DNA of 64,000 nt from Chitinophagaceae bacterium. GTDB taxonomy: Bacteria; Bacteroidota; Bacteroidia; Chitinophagales; Chitinophagaceae. The position numbers and the translations under genes are program-made. Of this stretch, positions 1-9,564 are shown one piece after another. The number at the start of each line of letters is the position of its first letter. Position 1 is the first letter of the stretch. Under the pieces are notes generated by a model that saw only the letters and a list, made by a program, of their open reading frames with translations, made no database searches and was not told the origin of the DNA. The stretch spans positions 558,001 through 622,000 of the forward strand of contig JADKJX010000003.1 in assembly GCA_016720775.1 (NCBI GenBank), read 5' to 3'.

Positions 1-2288
1 GTAACCCGGATGTTCCGTCGCTGCCCACTAACATGCCACCTGCCCAGCTTTATGATATGCTGAAGGATAAGAATCCAGATAGTAAAAAAACAGGTGACGA
101 CATTAACAAGAAGGATAAGATCGAGAAGGATAGTCTTGTAAAAGAAGGTACACCGCAGTCGATGAACACCACAGAAGATACTTACGGGATGCATTTATTC
201 CGTTCAGGTGTGGTGGCTAGTATTACAGAGCTGTCTACTCCACCATTGGATTACCCGATCGGGGTTCATGACCAGATCATTGTTTCATTATGGAACGGTG
301 CAGAAGCCACTCTTGATTATACTGTTGCCCGGGATGGTTCAATATTTCCAGCAAGCATCGGGAAGATATATCTGCAGGGTTTGACATTTGAAAATGTGAG
401 GGCACTTTTAACGCAGCGGTTTAAAACATATGTTCCGCCTTCAACAAATATTTCTGTATCGCTGGGCCAGCCGCGTACTATTTCTGTGAATGTAGCCGGC
501 GAGGCAAAGATCCAGGGACCTGTTACTGTTTCCGCATTTACCAATGCTTTTAACGTTATTGCTTTGGCTGGAGGACCCACTGACATGGCAAACCTGCGTG
601 AGATACAAATAAAGCGGAATGGCAGGATCATCGATGTGCTGGATGTATATAAATACCTTACTACCGGCGATTTTGGAAAACACATCTACCTTGAAAATAA
701 TGATTTTGTGATCCTGCAGACCTTTGAAAAACGGGTGAAGGCCGAAGGCAAGTTCAAACGCCCCATGTTTTACCAGCTTAAAAAAGACGAAGGCCTGAAA
801 GCGTTGTTGAAATACACCGGCGGCTTACAAAATGATGCGTTTTCAAGCGGAGTAAAAGTTTACAGAACAGAACTGGAAAAGCAGATCATTAAAGATGTGA
901 ATGCAACCGCTATCATGAATCCTACCGGTGATGCCCGCCTGAGAGACCAGGACTTTGCACTTAATGACGGAGACATCGTAAAGGTAATTGCTGTAAACCC
1001 CGGGTTGGTCAATAAAGTGGAAATGAAGGGAGAGATTTCTTATCCCGGCCAGTATGAAATAAGAAAGGGAGATAAACTATTCGACCTTATTAACCGGGCA
1101 GGGGGTATCACCCGTAATACATTCCTGCCAAGGGCTTATATCTTCAGGGGTGGTGGAGACAGCACCAATATTAAAGCAAGTAAGGTTGAAGTAAATCTTA
1201 CCGACATCACTACCAATGATACTTCCAGCATTTACAATGTGGAATTGTTTGCCAATGACCAGGTGCTGCTTTTCAACTCAAACCAGTTTGCCGACAGGCA
1301 ATACGTGGAAATTTTTGGTGAAGTGCGCAAAGAGGGCAAGGTGAACAAATATGGCGGGATGACGCTGCAGGACCTGCTTTATTTATGTGGTGGATTAAAA
1401 CAATCTGCAGAATACGGCCGTATTGAAATATCCAGTGTGGTTGACCTTGATTCAGCAAAAGGCATGCAGCAGCCTACCCGTACCATACTTAAAACAATTA
1501 AACTGGCGCCCAATCTTGAATTGGATAGTGTATCCAAGGGGATCTTACTGAGGCCTTATGACCAGATATATGTAAGAAAGAACCCGACATTTGAATTGCA
1601 GCAGTTGGTGCAGATCAATGGGCTGGTGCAGTATTCAGGTCCTTATCCAAGGTTAAGTAAGTACGAGCGGCTTTCTTCTTATATAGAAAGAGCCGGCGGC
1701 ATAAAAGAGAATGCCGATCTGAGCGGTGCCATCTTATACAGGAAGAAAACGCAGTATTACCGGGATAATGTAACCAAGAAAGTGGGCTCCTTGACAGACT
1801 CGATAGGCAGCATCGTATTAGACTCTGCTCAAAAAAGTCTGGGTGAAGTAGCCAAAGAGCCCGTGAGCATCGACCTGTACAGGGCATTAAAGTATAAGAA
1901 TTCCAAGTACGATATCATCCTGCAGGAAGGCGATGTTATTTTTATACCGGAAGTAAATCCTTTTGTGAATATTGAAGGGGTTGTTCAGTCACCTTTGAAA
2001 CTTACGTTTGATAAAGAGCATACCAATGTTGGTTACTATATTGATAAAGCAGGTGGTTTTGGAATAAGACCCTGGAAAAAACGGATATACGTCACCTATG
2101 CCAATGGTAAGAGCAAGCGGACAACCAGCCTTTTCTTCATCCATTTCTATCCAAAGGTAAAAGAAGGAGCAACCGTGCATGTGCCGTTGAGGCCTGAAGG
2201 TGCTGAAGTAACAGATGCAGTGCTGCAGGTGGTGCTTTCAAGTATTCCAATAGCAGTGGCTGCCTTCCTTGTTAAAATAATCAAGTAA
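1..2288 (+). CDS. Polysaccharide export outer-membrane protein with multiple SLBB domains (5' end outside window)
   Basis: The frame is open from base 3, so the ATG at 33 is probably internal and the signal peptide lies upstream of the window. Counting from that Met, a Poly_export-like domain lies at about residues 70-150. Six SLBB-like repeats follow at about 152-230, 237-300, 332-380, 427-470, 527-575 and 645-680. Each carries the recurrent pattern of a G-x-V/I strand followed by a conserved AGG. Residues 729-751 are hydrophobic. Proteins of this kind form the Wza-like periplasmic and outer-membrane channel for exopolysaccharide or capsule export. A Wzz-like protein follows after 25 bp, supporting an export operon. 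Family assignment is secure; the exported polymer is unknown. Confidence 0.88.
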   Translation, partial: NPDVPSLPTNMPPAQLYDMLKDKNPDSKKTGDDINKKDKIEKDSLVKEGTPQSMNTTEDTYGMHLFRSGVVASITELSTPPLDYPIGVHDQIIVSLWNGAEATLDYTVARDGSIFPASIGKIYLQGLTFENVRALLTQRFKTYVPPSTNISVSLGQPRTISVNVAGEAKIQGPVTVSAFTNAFNVIALAGGPTDMANLREIQIKRNGRIIDVLDVYKYLTTGDFGKHIYLENNDFVILQTFEKRVKAEGKFKRPMFYQLKKDEGLKALLKYTGGLQNDAFSSGVKVYRTELEKQIIKDVNATAIMNPTGDARLRDQDFALNDGDIVKVIAVNPGLVNKVEMKGEISYPGQYEIRKGDKLFDLINRAGGITRNTFLPRAYIFRGGGDSTNIKASKVEVNLTDITTNDTSSIYNVELFANDQVLLFNSNQFADRQYVEIFGEVRKEGKVNKYGGMTLQDLLYLCGGLKQSAEYGRIEISSVVDLDSAKGMQQPTRTILKTIKLAPNLELDSVSKGILLRPYDQIYVRKNPTFELQQLVQINGLVQYSGPYPRLSKYERLSSYIERAGGIKENADLSGAILYRKKTQYYRDNVTKKVGSLTDSIGSIVLDSAQKSLGEVAKEPVSIDLYRALKYKNSKYDIILQEGDVIFIPEVNPFVNIEGVVQSPLKLTFDKEHTNVGYYIDKAGGFGIRPWKKRIYVTYANGKSKRTTSLFFIHFYPKVKEGATVHVPLRPEGAEVTDAVLQVVLSSIPIAVAAFLVKIIK

Positions 2289-2313
2289 TGTGTTCTCTAA
2301 ACAACGCTCTTAA

Positions 2314-3375
2314 ATGAATAATATAGAACTACTGAAACAATTGATAAGGCGGCTGAAGAAATTCAGTTGGGTGATAGCTATTATTGCACTGGCATTTGGC
2401 GGCCTCTTTTACTTTATGGCAAAACAAAGCGTTGTGCAATGGACATCTAAATCCACCGTATTCCCTTTAAGTTCATCCAATACAAGCACCGCTGGTTCCA
2501 CCATCAGCAACCTGCTGGGACTTACCGATGCGCCTAAGTCCTTTACAGAAGATGCCTCCATCAATATTGTAGAGCTGGCAAACAGCCGACGCACCCGGGA
2601 AGCCGTTGCTATGGAAAAAATTCCTTCGATGAATAATAAGACCATTTCTGAATTGCTCATTGAAGAGAATAACAAGTACACCGGCTTTATGCAGAATGAA
2701 AAGATCAAAACACCGCTTGACAGCCTGACCCAGGTAAACGTGGCAAGCAATCTTTTAAAGAATTCCTTTAATGCCAAGATCAATAAGAACGGTATCCTGG
2801 AACTCTATTATACGAACAGCAACCAGAAACTGGTAAGGGAGGTAAGTTATGTTTACATCGATAAGCTTTCCCTGTTTTACATAGAACTGAAAAAGAAAAA
2901 GGCACAGATAGATTATGAGTTTTCTATAAAGAAAGCAGATTCATTGCTTACTGTGTTAAACCAGTTGGACAAACGTGCCATATCCCTGGATGAAAGCACC
3001 TTCTTTACCAATGAAGGGCTGCAGCGCTACAGCATCCCGAAAGTGAATCTTGCGCAAGACAAAGCAACTGTTCAGTCGCAGTATTACTATGCGGTAAATA
3101 ACCGGGAATCGGCCGCTTATCGCCTGCAAAAAGAAACGCCCATCATTGAAGCGCTGGATAAACCAGAACCTCCCTACGACCCCGTGAAAAAATCCAAGAT
3201 CATTTATACTCTGATCGGTTTGATACTGGGTGGTATTCTTGGTATGCTGGCGGTTAGCTGGAAGATCATCAACCAATACCTGGGCGATGAACTTAATAAG
3301 GCTATTGAAAAAGCCTCAAAACCCAAGGGGACCGGAGGCCCGGCCCTGCAACCACAAACAGAGCCTTTGAAATAA
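2314..3375 (+). CDS. Wzz/GumC-like polysaccharide chain-length determinant protein
   Basis: The 353-residue protein has the two-helix topology of polysaccharide co-polymerases. A transmembrane segment lies at about residues 18-37, a long periplasmic region rich in predicted helix follows, and a second membrane segment with a glycine-rich face lies at about 296-316 (GLILGGILGMLAV). A short cytoplasmic tail ends in PALQPQTEPLK. There is no C-terminal Walker kinase domain, so any bacterial tyrosine kinase would be separate. It lies 25 bp after the SLBB exporter and is probably co-transcribed with it. The inferred role is control of chain length and opening of the export channel. A strong terminator follows the stop codon. 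Confidence 0.85.
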   Translation: MNNIELLKQLIRRLKKFSWVIAIIALAFGGLFYFMAKQSVVQWTSKSTVFPLSSSNTSTAGSTISNLLGLTDAPKSFTEDASINIVELANSRRTREAVAMEKIPSMNNKTISELLIEENNKYTGFMQNEKIKTPLDSLTQVNVASNLLKNSFNAKINKNGILELYYTNSNQKLVREVSYVYIDKLSLFYIELKKKKAQIDYEFSIKKADSLLTVLNQLDKRAISLDESTFFTNEGLQRYSIPKVNLAQDKATVQSQYYYAVNNRESAAYRLQKETPIIEALDKPEPPYDPVKKSKIIYTLIGLILGGILGMLAVSWKIINQYLGDELNKAIEKASKPKGTGGPALQPQTEPLK

Positions 3376-3410
3376 AAAAAAGACCCGCCGGCCGGCGGGT
3401 CTTTTTTTTA
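3374..3410. terminator. Bidirectional intrinsic terminator
   Basis: A perfect 11-bp GC-rich palindrome at 3381-3402 (agacccgccgg/ccggcgggtct) is flanked by an A-tract on the left and a T-tract on the right. It therefore reads as a terminator on both strands. It separates the converging Wzz gene (plus) and ABC permease (minus). Confidence 0.93.
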
Positions 3411-3422
3411 TCAGGCAGATCT

Positions 3423-4698
3423 TTATTTTCTGAAAGCCCATTTCATCATTTCTTTCCAGCTTGGTTTTTTTCCATACATCAATATACCCGTGCGGTAGAT
3501 CCGGGACGCAAACCAGGTGGTGAAAATAAATCCAGCAATTAACAATGCCATTGATAAGCCCAGTTGCCAGTAAGGAACTGTATTAGGTACACCAAATGGA
3601 ATGCGTGCCATCATTACAATGGGTGAACTGAAGGGTACGATACTGGCCCAAACGGCCACCGAACTGCCGGGATTTGAAATTGCCGGGGTCATCAATGCAA
3701 TAGAGAAGATCACCAGCATGGTAATAGGGAAACTGAGCGATTGCGCTTCTCTCATGTCTTCATTAATGGCACTGCCAATGGCGGCATATAAGGAAGAATA
3801 AAAGAAGAAGCCCGCCGAGGAGATAAAATATAAAGCAGCCAACCACCAATGGGATATTAACGGTGGTAAACACCCGCTGAATGGTTCCAACAAAGTCAGA
3901 AACATTGCCGCCGTTATTGCCACTGGTCTTGCTCACATTGTAAATGATAAAAATGCAGGCGATCCATATCAGGAACTGGGTGAGGGCCACCATGCCAATC
4001 CCTACAATTTTTCCGATCATCAGCTGGAATGGTTTTACGGAGGATACGACTACTTCGGCAATGCGGCTTGTTTTTTCTTCCGTTACACCCATCATCACCT
4101 GCGAGCCATACAATAATAATATCAGGTACATCAAAAAGCCGCATACATAACCGATAACGGTGGCAGTGGTTGCATTGGCATTTTTATTTTTCTCATTATT
4201 CAGTTTAAGGTTCACTGTTTTGTTAAGCACCGCTTCTTTTTCAAGATCTATACCCAGGCTGTCGTGTTTTATTTTATTCCATATGGCATTTATTTTTTTC
4301 TCTGCGGGGTTTAAAGCGCCGATGCCAAATGATTTTTTAGTATTGAATGTCAGGCTGTCTGTTCCTGTTTTCCAGTTGAAGTTTGCTGGTATCACCACGT
4401 ACCCGTCAAAGCCCAGCGAATCGAAAGCGCTCATCACTCTTTCCTGGTTATCCGTGACCAGCCTAAGCGAATTTGTTGTATCGCCCTTGTTCATGGAATT
4501 AACCCGTTGCTCTGTAAATAATCCTGACCGGTCTATCAGCGCAATTTTCAGATCTTCCTTGGTTTTATCGGCAATGTAGGTGGTACCAAATATCAGCCCC
4601 AGGTAAAGCACCGGAAACAGGATGGTGCCGATGATGAATGTCCTTTTCCGTACCCGGGTTAAAAATTCTCTTTTTATTATTAATAGTATCTTATTCAT
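3423..4698 (-). pseudogene. NatB-like ABC-2 exporter permease, interrupted by a single frameshift
   Basis: Two overlapping minus-strand reading frames make one ABC-2 permease of about 425 residues. The N-terminal part (4698 down to about 3811) has a membrane segment at residues 21-41, a large extracytoplasmic domain, then membrane helices ending at YLLGG. The C-terminal part (continuing to 3423) resumes with YSSLYAAIGSAINED and further helices. The join is a run of three C (plus strand 3811-3813). Removing one base restores a continuous family-like sequence through that point. The gene lies 22 bp downstream of its ATPase partner, as in NatAB-type exporters. The break is either a real mutation or a one-base sequencing error; I cannot tell which. 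Confidence 0.82.
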
Positions 4699-4720
4699 TT
4701 TTTAAAATATTGTCGGTTGG

Positions 4721-5653
4721 TTAAGCAGTTATTTTTTCAAATTGCCTGGCTGTCGGGGTTCCTTCCACCAGTTTAATAAAGATGTCGTTCAGCGAAGGCA
4801 GTATTTCTTTGAAGGAAACCACACTGCTTCCCCGGTTAATGAAATAACTCAGCACATCATTTGGCTTGTAGCCGTCTTTTATCCGTACAATGAGTTCTTT
4901 ATTGTTTGTGTTGACTATCTCAAAAGAAGAATTGTCGATGCTATCCGGGATCGTTTCCAGTTGTATTCCGAAAAGGTTTTCTTTAAATTTATTTTTCACA
5001 TCGCCCACCGTGCCGTCTAATATCTTCTTTCCTTTATTCACCAACACAATGTTCTTACAGATCTCTTCCACCTGCTCCATGCGGTGGGTGCTGAAGATGA
5101 TGGTAGTGCCGTTTTGTGCCAGCCGGTATATCTCATCTTTTATCAGGTTCGCATTTACCGGGTCAAGGCCGCTGAAGGGTTCATCCAGGATGATGAGATC
5201 GGGTTCATGCAGTACGGTGATCACAAACTGTAATTTTTGTCCCATGCCCTTGCTCAGATCTTCCACTTTCTTGTTCCACCAGCTGTCCATCTCCAGGCGT
5301 TTGAACCACTCCTTTATCTTTTCCATAGCATCGTGCCGTTTTAATCCTTTCAGCTGCGCAAGATAAAGAGCCTGTTCACCGATCTTCATCTTTTTGTACA
5401 GCCCCCTCTCTTCGGGCATGTAGCCAATATATTTTGCATCATTCTCGGGGTCAAAGGTTTTTCCTTTTAATAAGATATTGCCCGAATCGGGATAGAAGAT
5501 GCCTGTGATCATTCTTATTAATGTGGTCTTACCGGCTCCGTTGGGGCCCAGCAATCCAAAGATGCTGCCTTGCTGTATCTGCAGGCTGATATCATCAACA
5601 GCTTTTTGGGTGGCAAAATATTTTTTGAGATTTTGTACTTCCAGTATATTCAT
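4721..5653 (-). CDS. ABC transporter ATP-binding protein (NatA-like)
   Basis: The 310-residue protein contains a complete nucleotide-binding domain: Walker A GPNGAGKT at 36-43, signature LSKGMGQ at 133-139, Walker B LIILDEP at 153-159 and switch histidine H190. The C-terminal 80 residues match the extension typical of NatA/YhaQ-type ATPases (DUF4162-like). It is followed by the frameshifted ABC-2 permease, and together they would form a two-gene exporter. The substrate (Na+, drug or peptide) cannot be read from sequence. It starts 12 bp after the stop of the upstream FAD oxidoreductase, so the three genes may form one minus-strand operon. Confidence 0.9.
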   Translation of the reverse strand: MNILEVQNLKKYFATQKAVDDISLQIQQGSIFGLLGPNGAGKTTLIRMITGIFYPDSGNILLKGKTFDPENDAKYIGYMPEERGLYKKMKIGEQALYLAQLKGLKRHDAMEKIKEWFKRLEMDSWWNKKVEDLSKGMGQKLQFVITVLHEPDLIILDEPFSGLDPVNANLIKDEIYRLAQNGTTIIFSTHRMEQVEEICKNIVLVNKGKKILDGTVGDVKNKFKENLFGIQLETIPDSIDNSSFEIVNTNNKELIVRIKDGYKPNDVLSYFINRGSSVVSFKEILPSLNDIFIKLVEGTPTARQFEKITA

Positions 5654-5665
5654 GTAGCGTGTTTT

Positions 5666-7303
5666 TTAGCAGGTCAAATGTAAGGATGAATAAATAATGA
5701 GGGGCAGTGATTTTACAAACGGTAAAATGATGAACACAAGAATTTGTATAAGTAGTTTTGCAACTTTTTCTCCATCCATGGCAGCACTTACAATGCCACC
5801 GGCATAGCCAGCACCTTCGCCGCAGGGGTAAAAGTTAGCCAATTGGGGGTGTGCCAGTGTTTCATTGCTGCGGGGAATACGAACGGGCGATGATGTGCGG
5901 CTTTCGGTAGCCACCACCACGGCATCGTTGGTAAAATAGCCTTTCATCTTTTTACCAAATTCAATAAACCCTTTGGCGAGCGACTGGTAAATGAAGCCAG
6001 GCAATACTTCTTTCAGGTTTACCGTATTTAATCCGGGGTGATAAGAACATTCGGGTAAAGAAGAAGATGTTTTTCCATTGCTGAAATCAACCATTCTTTG
6101 TGCAGGTGCAATCAGGCTTCCACCGCCTGCACCAAAGCATTTTTCTTCCACCATTTTTTGAAATCTCATAAAAATGAGCGGATCATTTCTAATTTTTAAT
6201 TCTTCATTTTTAATTATGTCTTTCATCTCCACCTGCACCACCATGCCGCTGTTTGCAAACGGGTTGTTCCTTTTAGAAGGGCTCCAGCCATTCACTACCA
6301 CTTCGCCGGGCGCCGTAGATGCCGGTGCGATGATGCCGCCCGGGCACATGCAAAAGGAAAATACGCCCCGGCTGTTTACCTGCTGTACCAAACTATATGA
6401 AGAAGGCGGCAGGTTTGCATCCCTCACCGGGCAATGATATTGGATACTGTCTATCAGTTGCTGCGGATGCTCAATGCGTACACCCAATGCAAATGGTTTT
6501 GCTTCAATTGATATTTGTTGCTGGTTCAGCAACTCAAAAATATCCCGGGCGCTATGGCCGGTAGCTAAAATAAAAGCATCGGCCTCAAAAACATTTCCGT
6601 CTGCTGTTTTAACAGAACTGACCTTATCATTTTCAATAATGAGGTCAACCACTTTTTTCTCAAATAAAACTTCTGCGCCGCATTGTATCAGTTGTTCCCT
6701 CATGGCAGTAATAATATGCGGTAACTTATTGGTGCCGATATGTGGGTGTGCCTGGTATAATATTTCTTCGGATGCGCCAAAGCGTACAAATAAGTTTAGT
6801 ATCCTGTCTATATCTCCCCGTTTATTACTCCGGGTATATAATTTTCCATCGCTGTATGTTCCGGCGCCGCCTTCGCCAAAGCAATAATTACTTTCGGGAT
6901 TAACCACTCCTTGCTTATTCAGCATGGCCAGGTCTCTCCGCCTTGCTTTTACGTCCTTACCACGCTCTAAAATGATGGGTTTAATGCCTTGTTCCAATAG
7001 CTGCAGCGCAGCAAACAAGCCAGCAGGTCCGGCACCGATGATGACAACCTTTTTTTTGGCTTTGGAAACATCGTTGAATTCAAAAGGAAGAATACTGCGT
7101 TGAATGAACGGCTCATCCAGAAAAGCATTTACGGTAAGATTTACCCAAATTGTCTTTCCCCTTGCATCAATGGATTGCCTGAGGATGTGATAACCGGAAA
7201 TAGAAGTTATTTTTTTGCCTGCATTGCCGGCAATAGACCTTTTTATGGCAGCTTCATCGGCTGCTTCTGAAGGCAGAAGCCTGAGCGAAATCTTTTGTTG
7301 CAT
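5666..7303 (-). CDS. FAD/NAD(P)-dependent dehydrogenase of uncharacterised conserved family
   Basis: This 545-residue protein has an N-terminal domain of about 80 residues, then the FAD Rossmann motif VVIIGAGPAG (86-95). Conserved stretches include YCFGEGGAGTYSDGKL and a C-terminal YPCGEGAGYAGG. These mark the family usually annotated as uncharacterised FAD-dependent dehydrogenase. Physiological substrates are not known. Two oddities stand out. Residues about 363-372 (IKNEELKIRN) are encoded by an AT-rich repeat found elsewhere in intergenic DNA. The last 25 residues form an unusual hydrophobic tail after the usual family end, possibly read-through into former intergenic sequence. Confidence 0.82.
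   Translation of the reverse strand: MQQKISLRLLPSEAADEAAIKRSIAGNAGKKITSISGYHILRQSIDARGKTIWVNLTVNAFLDEPFIQRSILPFEFNDVSKAKKKVVIIGAGPAGLFAALQLLEQGIKPIILERGKDVKARRRDLAMLNKQGVVNPESNYCFGEGGAGTYSDGKLYTRSNKRGDIDRILNLFVRFGASEEILYQAHPHIGTNKLPHIITAMREQLIQCGAEVLFEKKVVDLIIENDKVSSVKTADGNVFEADAFILATGHSARDIFELLNQQQISIEAKPFALGVRIEHPQQLIDSIQYHCPVRDANLPPSSYSLVQQVNSRGVFSFCMCPGGIIAPASTAPGEVVVNGWSPSKRNNPFANSGMVVQVEMKDIIKNEELKIRNDPLIFMRFQKMVEEKCFGAGGGSLIAPAQRMVDFSNGKTSSSLPECSYHPGLNTVNLKEVLPGFIYQSLAKGFIEFGKKMKGYFTNDAVVVATESRTSSPVRIPRSNETLAHPQLANFYPCGEGAGYAGGIVSAAMDGEKVAKLLIQILVFIILPFVKSLPLIIYSSLHLTC
6189..6217 (-). repeat. AT-rich repeat (family B) in frame inside the FAD dehydrogenase gene
   Basis: The sequence resembles the AT-rich repeats at 20077-20162 and 53899-53933. 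On the minus strand it encodes IKNEELKIRN in frame, without disturbing the reading frame of the host gene. Confidence 0.75.
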
Positions 7304-7382
7304 AGTGTTAGGTGGTTATCCTAAAAACAATGAAAAAATCATGAACTTTAAAATCCTGAAACAACTTAAACCTTTAAACGTT

Positions 7383-7769
7383 TTAGAACGGCAGGTCATC
7401 TACGGCATCAGGTGGTGTTTCTGAAAATGTATCCAGCGGTTCCAGGTAATCATTATCTGTTTTTGCGGTGCCGGGCTGCAATATCTGTTCAATTCGCCAG
7501 GCATCCAGATTGGTTATATAATTAACCTTGCCGTCCTTTTCCCATTTACTTCCTTTTATGTTGAAGTACACTTTCACTTCTTCGCCCACATTTACCCGGT
7601 CGATGATGGTTGTTTTATCCTGTACGCTCTGAAACTTCACATAATTCGTAATGGTACGGCCGTTGATATCATCGGTTTTCTCCACTACAAATTCCCTCGT
7701 CTTAAATGTTTCCGTACGTTGAACGGTATCGTACTTGGCAACTAATTTGCCGGTTAGTTCATAACTCAT
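7383..7769 (-). CDS. DUF3127 protein, OB-fold-like with SSB-type acidic C-terminus
   Basis: The 128-residue protein begins MSYELTGKLVAKYDTVQ and has the strand-rich pattern of DUF3127, a family confined largely to Bacteroidota and thought to resemble single-stranded DNA-binding OB folds. After a low-complexity linker it ends in DAVDDLPF. This resembles the acidic-hydrophobic tail (DDDIPF) that SSB proteins use to recruit partners. That similarity is visible; DNA binding is inference. It lies alone between the FAD oxidoreductase (79 bp away) and the divergent nucleotidase genes. Confidence 0.8.
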   Translation of the reverse strand: MSYELTGKLVAKYDTVQRTETFKTREFVVEKTDDINGRTITNYVKFQSVQDKTTIIDRVNVGEEVKVYFNIKGSKWEKDGKVNYITNLDAWRIEQILQPGTAKTDNDYLEPLDTFSETPPDAVDDLPF

Positions 7770-7886
7770 AACAATATTTTAATATCCAAAAGTAACCCTA
7801 TTTTCTTATAAAATTTTTTATTCATTCTTTTCTTTGTTACAGATAAAAATGTCTACCTTCCTTTTGTTTAATTCTTCATTCAGGAC

Positions 7887-8639
7887 ATGAGAAAAATCAG
7901 CAAATTCTTTGTAGCTGGGTTCCTAATAACCAGCGGTATCTTCTCCTGCACAGCAGCGTACCAGGCGCAAAAAGTTCAATATAATGATTACCGGATCGCA
8001 ACGGGTGCAAAGCAAGACAGCAGCATCCTGGTTTTATTGAAACCATATTCCGACAGTTTATCAAAAAGCATGAATGATATAGTGGCCGTTTCTGAAACTG
8101 ATCTGGAAAAGAAGCAGCCCGAAGGTTCCTTAGGTAATTTCCTGGCCGATGCCATGCTGGCAATGGCGGAAAAAAGTTATGCGGTTCATGTTGACGCGGC
8201 ATTCATTAATTCTGGTGGCATCCGTTTACCATCACTTCCTTCCGGGAACATAACAAGGGGTAAGGTATTTGAATTATCTCCTTTCGATAACCTGCTGGTG
8301 ATCCAGAAAATAAACGGCAAAACCTTGCAGGGATTTTTAGATCATGTTGCTTCCAAAGGCGGATGGCCCTGTGCCGGTGTAAGCATGCAGATAAAAGATA
8401 AAAAAGCCATCAATGTAAAAATCGGCGGGGCAGCTTTAAATGAATCAACTGTTTATACCGTTGCCAATAACGATTATGTTGCCAATGGCGGAGATGATTG
8501 TATCATGCTAAGAGCCATTCCACAGGTAAGCAATGGTTATATCTTCCGGGATGCGATTTTTGATTACCTGTCAGAACTGAAGAAACAAGGCAAAAAAATA
8601 TCAGCAAAAACAGAAAACAGGGTAAGCAATGCAGAATAG
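7887..8639 (+). CDS. 5'-nucleotidase C-terminal domain lipoprotein
   Basis: The 250-residue product starts with a lipoprotein signal peptide (lipobox IFSC, Cys21). It consists of a 5'-nucleotidase C-terminal (substrate-binding) domain, recognised by NFLADAMLAMAE, DAAFINSGGIR, FELSPFDNLL and the closing YTVANNDYVANGGDD. In UshA-type enzymes this domain binds the nucleotide base. Here it is a separate gene, and its 3' end overlaps the catalytic metallophosphatase gene by 11 bp, so the two chains are likely translated together and assemble in the periplasm. Order is reversed compared with the fused enzyme. Confidence 0.87.
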   Translation: MRKISKFFVAGFLITSGIFSCTAAYQAQKVQYNDYRIATGAKQDSSILVLLKPYSDSLSKSMNDIVAVSETDLEKKQPEGSLGNFLADAMLAMAEKSYAVHVDAAFINSGGIRLPSLPSGNITRGKVFELSPFDNLLVIQKINGKTLQGFLDHVASKGGWPCAGVSMQIKDKKAINVKIGGAALNESTVYTVANNDYVANGGDDCIMLRAIPQVSNGYIFRDAIFDYLSELKKQGKKISAKTENRVSNAE

Positions 8640-9564
8640 GAGAAAATTCATAGGGCAAACGGCGCTGGCCACCGCAGCTTTATTGGCTTCACGAACAGCC
8701 CTTGCAGGAATAGGAGGAGAGGAAGGGGTTAAAAAACTCACCATACTCCATACAAATGATGTACACAGCCGTTTGGAGCCCTTCCCGATGGATGGAGGAA
8801 GAAACCAGGGGCTTGGCGGCGTGGCTGCCCGGGCAGAACTGATTAAGAAGATAAGAAGCGAGGAAGCAAATGTATTGCTGCTTGATGCCGGCGATATTTT
8901 CCAGGGCACGCCATTCTTCAATATATATAAAGGCGAACCGGAGATGAAAGCGATGGCGGCTATGGGGTATGATGCGGCTACAATGGGTAATCATGATTTT
9001 GATGCTGGCCTTGAAAATTTTGCCACACAACTGAAGCATGGAAATTTTCCGCTTGTTATTTGTAATTATGATTTCACAGGCACCCCGATGGAGTTTAAAT
9101 ATCAACCGTATAAAGTTTTTAAAAAAGGTGGAATAAAGATCGGCATTACAGGAGTTGGTATCGAAATGTCGGGATTGATACCTGACAACTTATTTGGTAA
9201 AACAAAATACCTTGATCCCATTCAAAAGGCGAATGAAACTGCTGCCATGCTGAAGAACGAAGATGGCTGCGATATGATCATTTGCCTGAGCCATTTGGGA
9301 TATAAGTACAAAGATAACAAAGTGAGCGATGAGGTATTTGCCCGTGAATCGGAGAATATAGACCTGATAATTGGCGGCCATACCCATACCTTTATGGATG
9401 AACCGGCAGTTTATAAGAACAAAACCGGGAGTGATGTGGTTGTAAATCAGGTTGGTTGGGCAGGCATTATGCTGGGCCGGCTCGACTTTGAGTTCGCCGG
9501 TTACAAAAGAAAAAATCTGGCGAAATCGCATACTGTGGTGGTAGGAAAAAAAACAATGGAATAA
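8629..9564 (+). CDS. 5'-nucleotidase catalytic domain (metallophosphatase), Tat-exported
   Basis: The 311-residue protein opens with a twin-arginine-like signal (NRRKFIGQTALA) followed by a hydrophobic stretch and ALAG cleavage region. The calcineurin-like metallophosphatase motifs follow in order: HTNDVHSR, LDAGDIFQGTPFFN, MGNHDFD and GGHTHTF. These supply the dinuclear metal ligands. It would hydrolyse 5'-nucleotides or related phosphate esters in the periplasm, partnering with the upstream substrate-binding domain lipoprotein. Translational overlap of 11 bp with that gene supports coupling. The alternative role, cyclic phosphodiesterase, cannot be excluded. Confidence 0.9.
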   Translation: MQNRRKFIGQTALATAALLASRTALAGIGGEEGVKKLTILHTNDVHSRLEPFPMDGGRNQGLGGVAARAELIKKIRSEEANVLLLDAGDIFQGTPFFNIYKGEPEMKAMAAMGYDAATMGNHDFDAGLENFATQLKHGNFPLVICNYDFTGTPMEFKYQPYKVFKKGGIKIGITGVGIEMSGLIPDNLFGKTKYLDPIQKANETAAMLKNEDGCDMIICLSHLGYKYKDNKVSDEVFARESENIDLIIGGHTHTFMDEPAVYKNKTGSDVVVNQVGWAGIMLGRLDFEFAGYKRKNLAKSHTVVVGKKTME

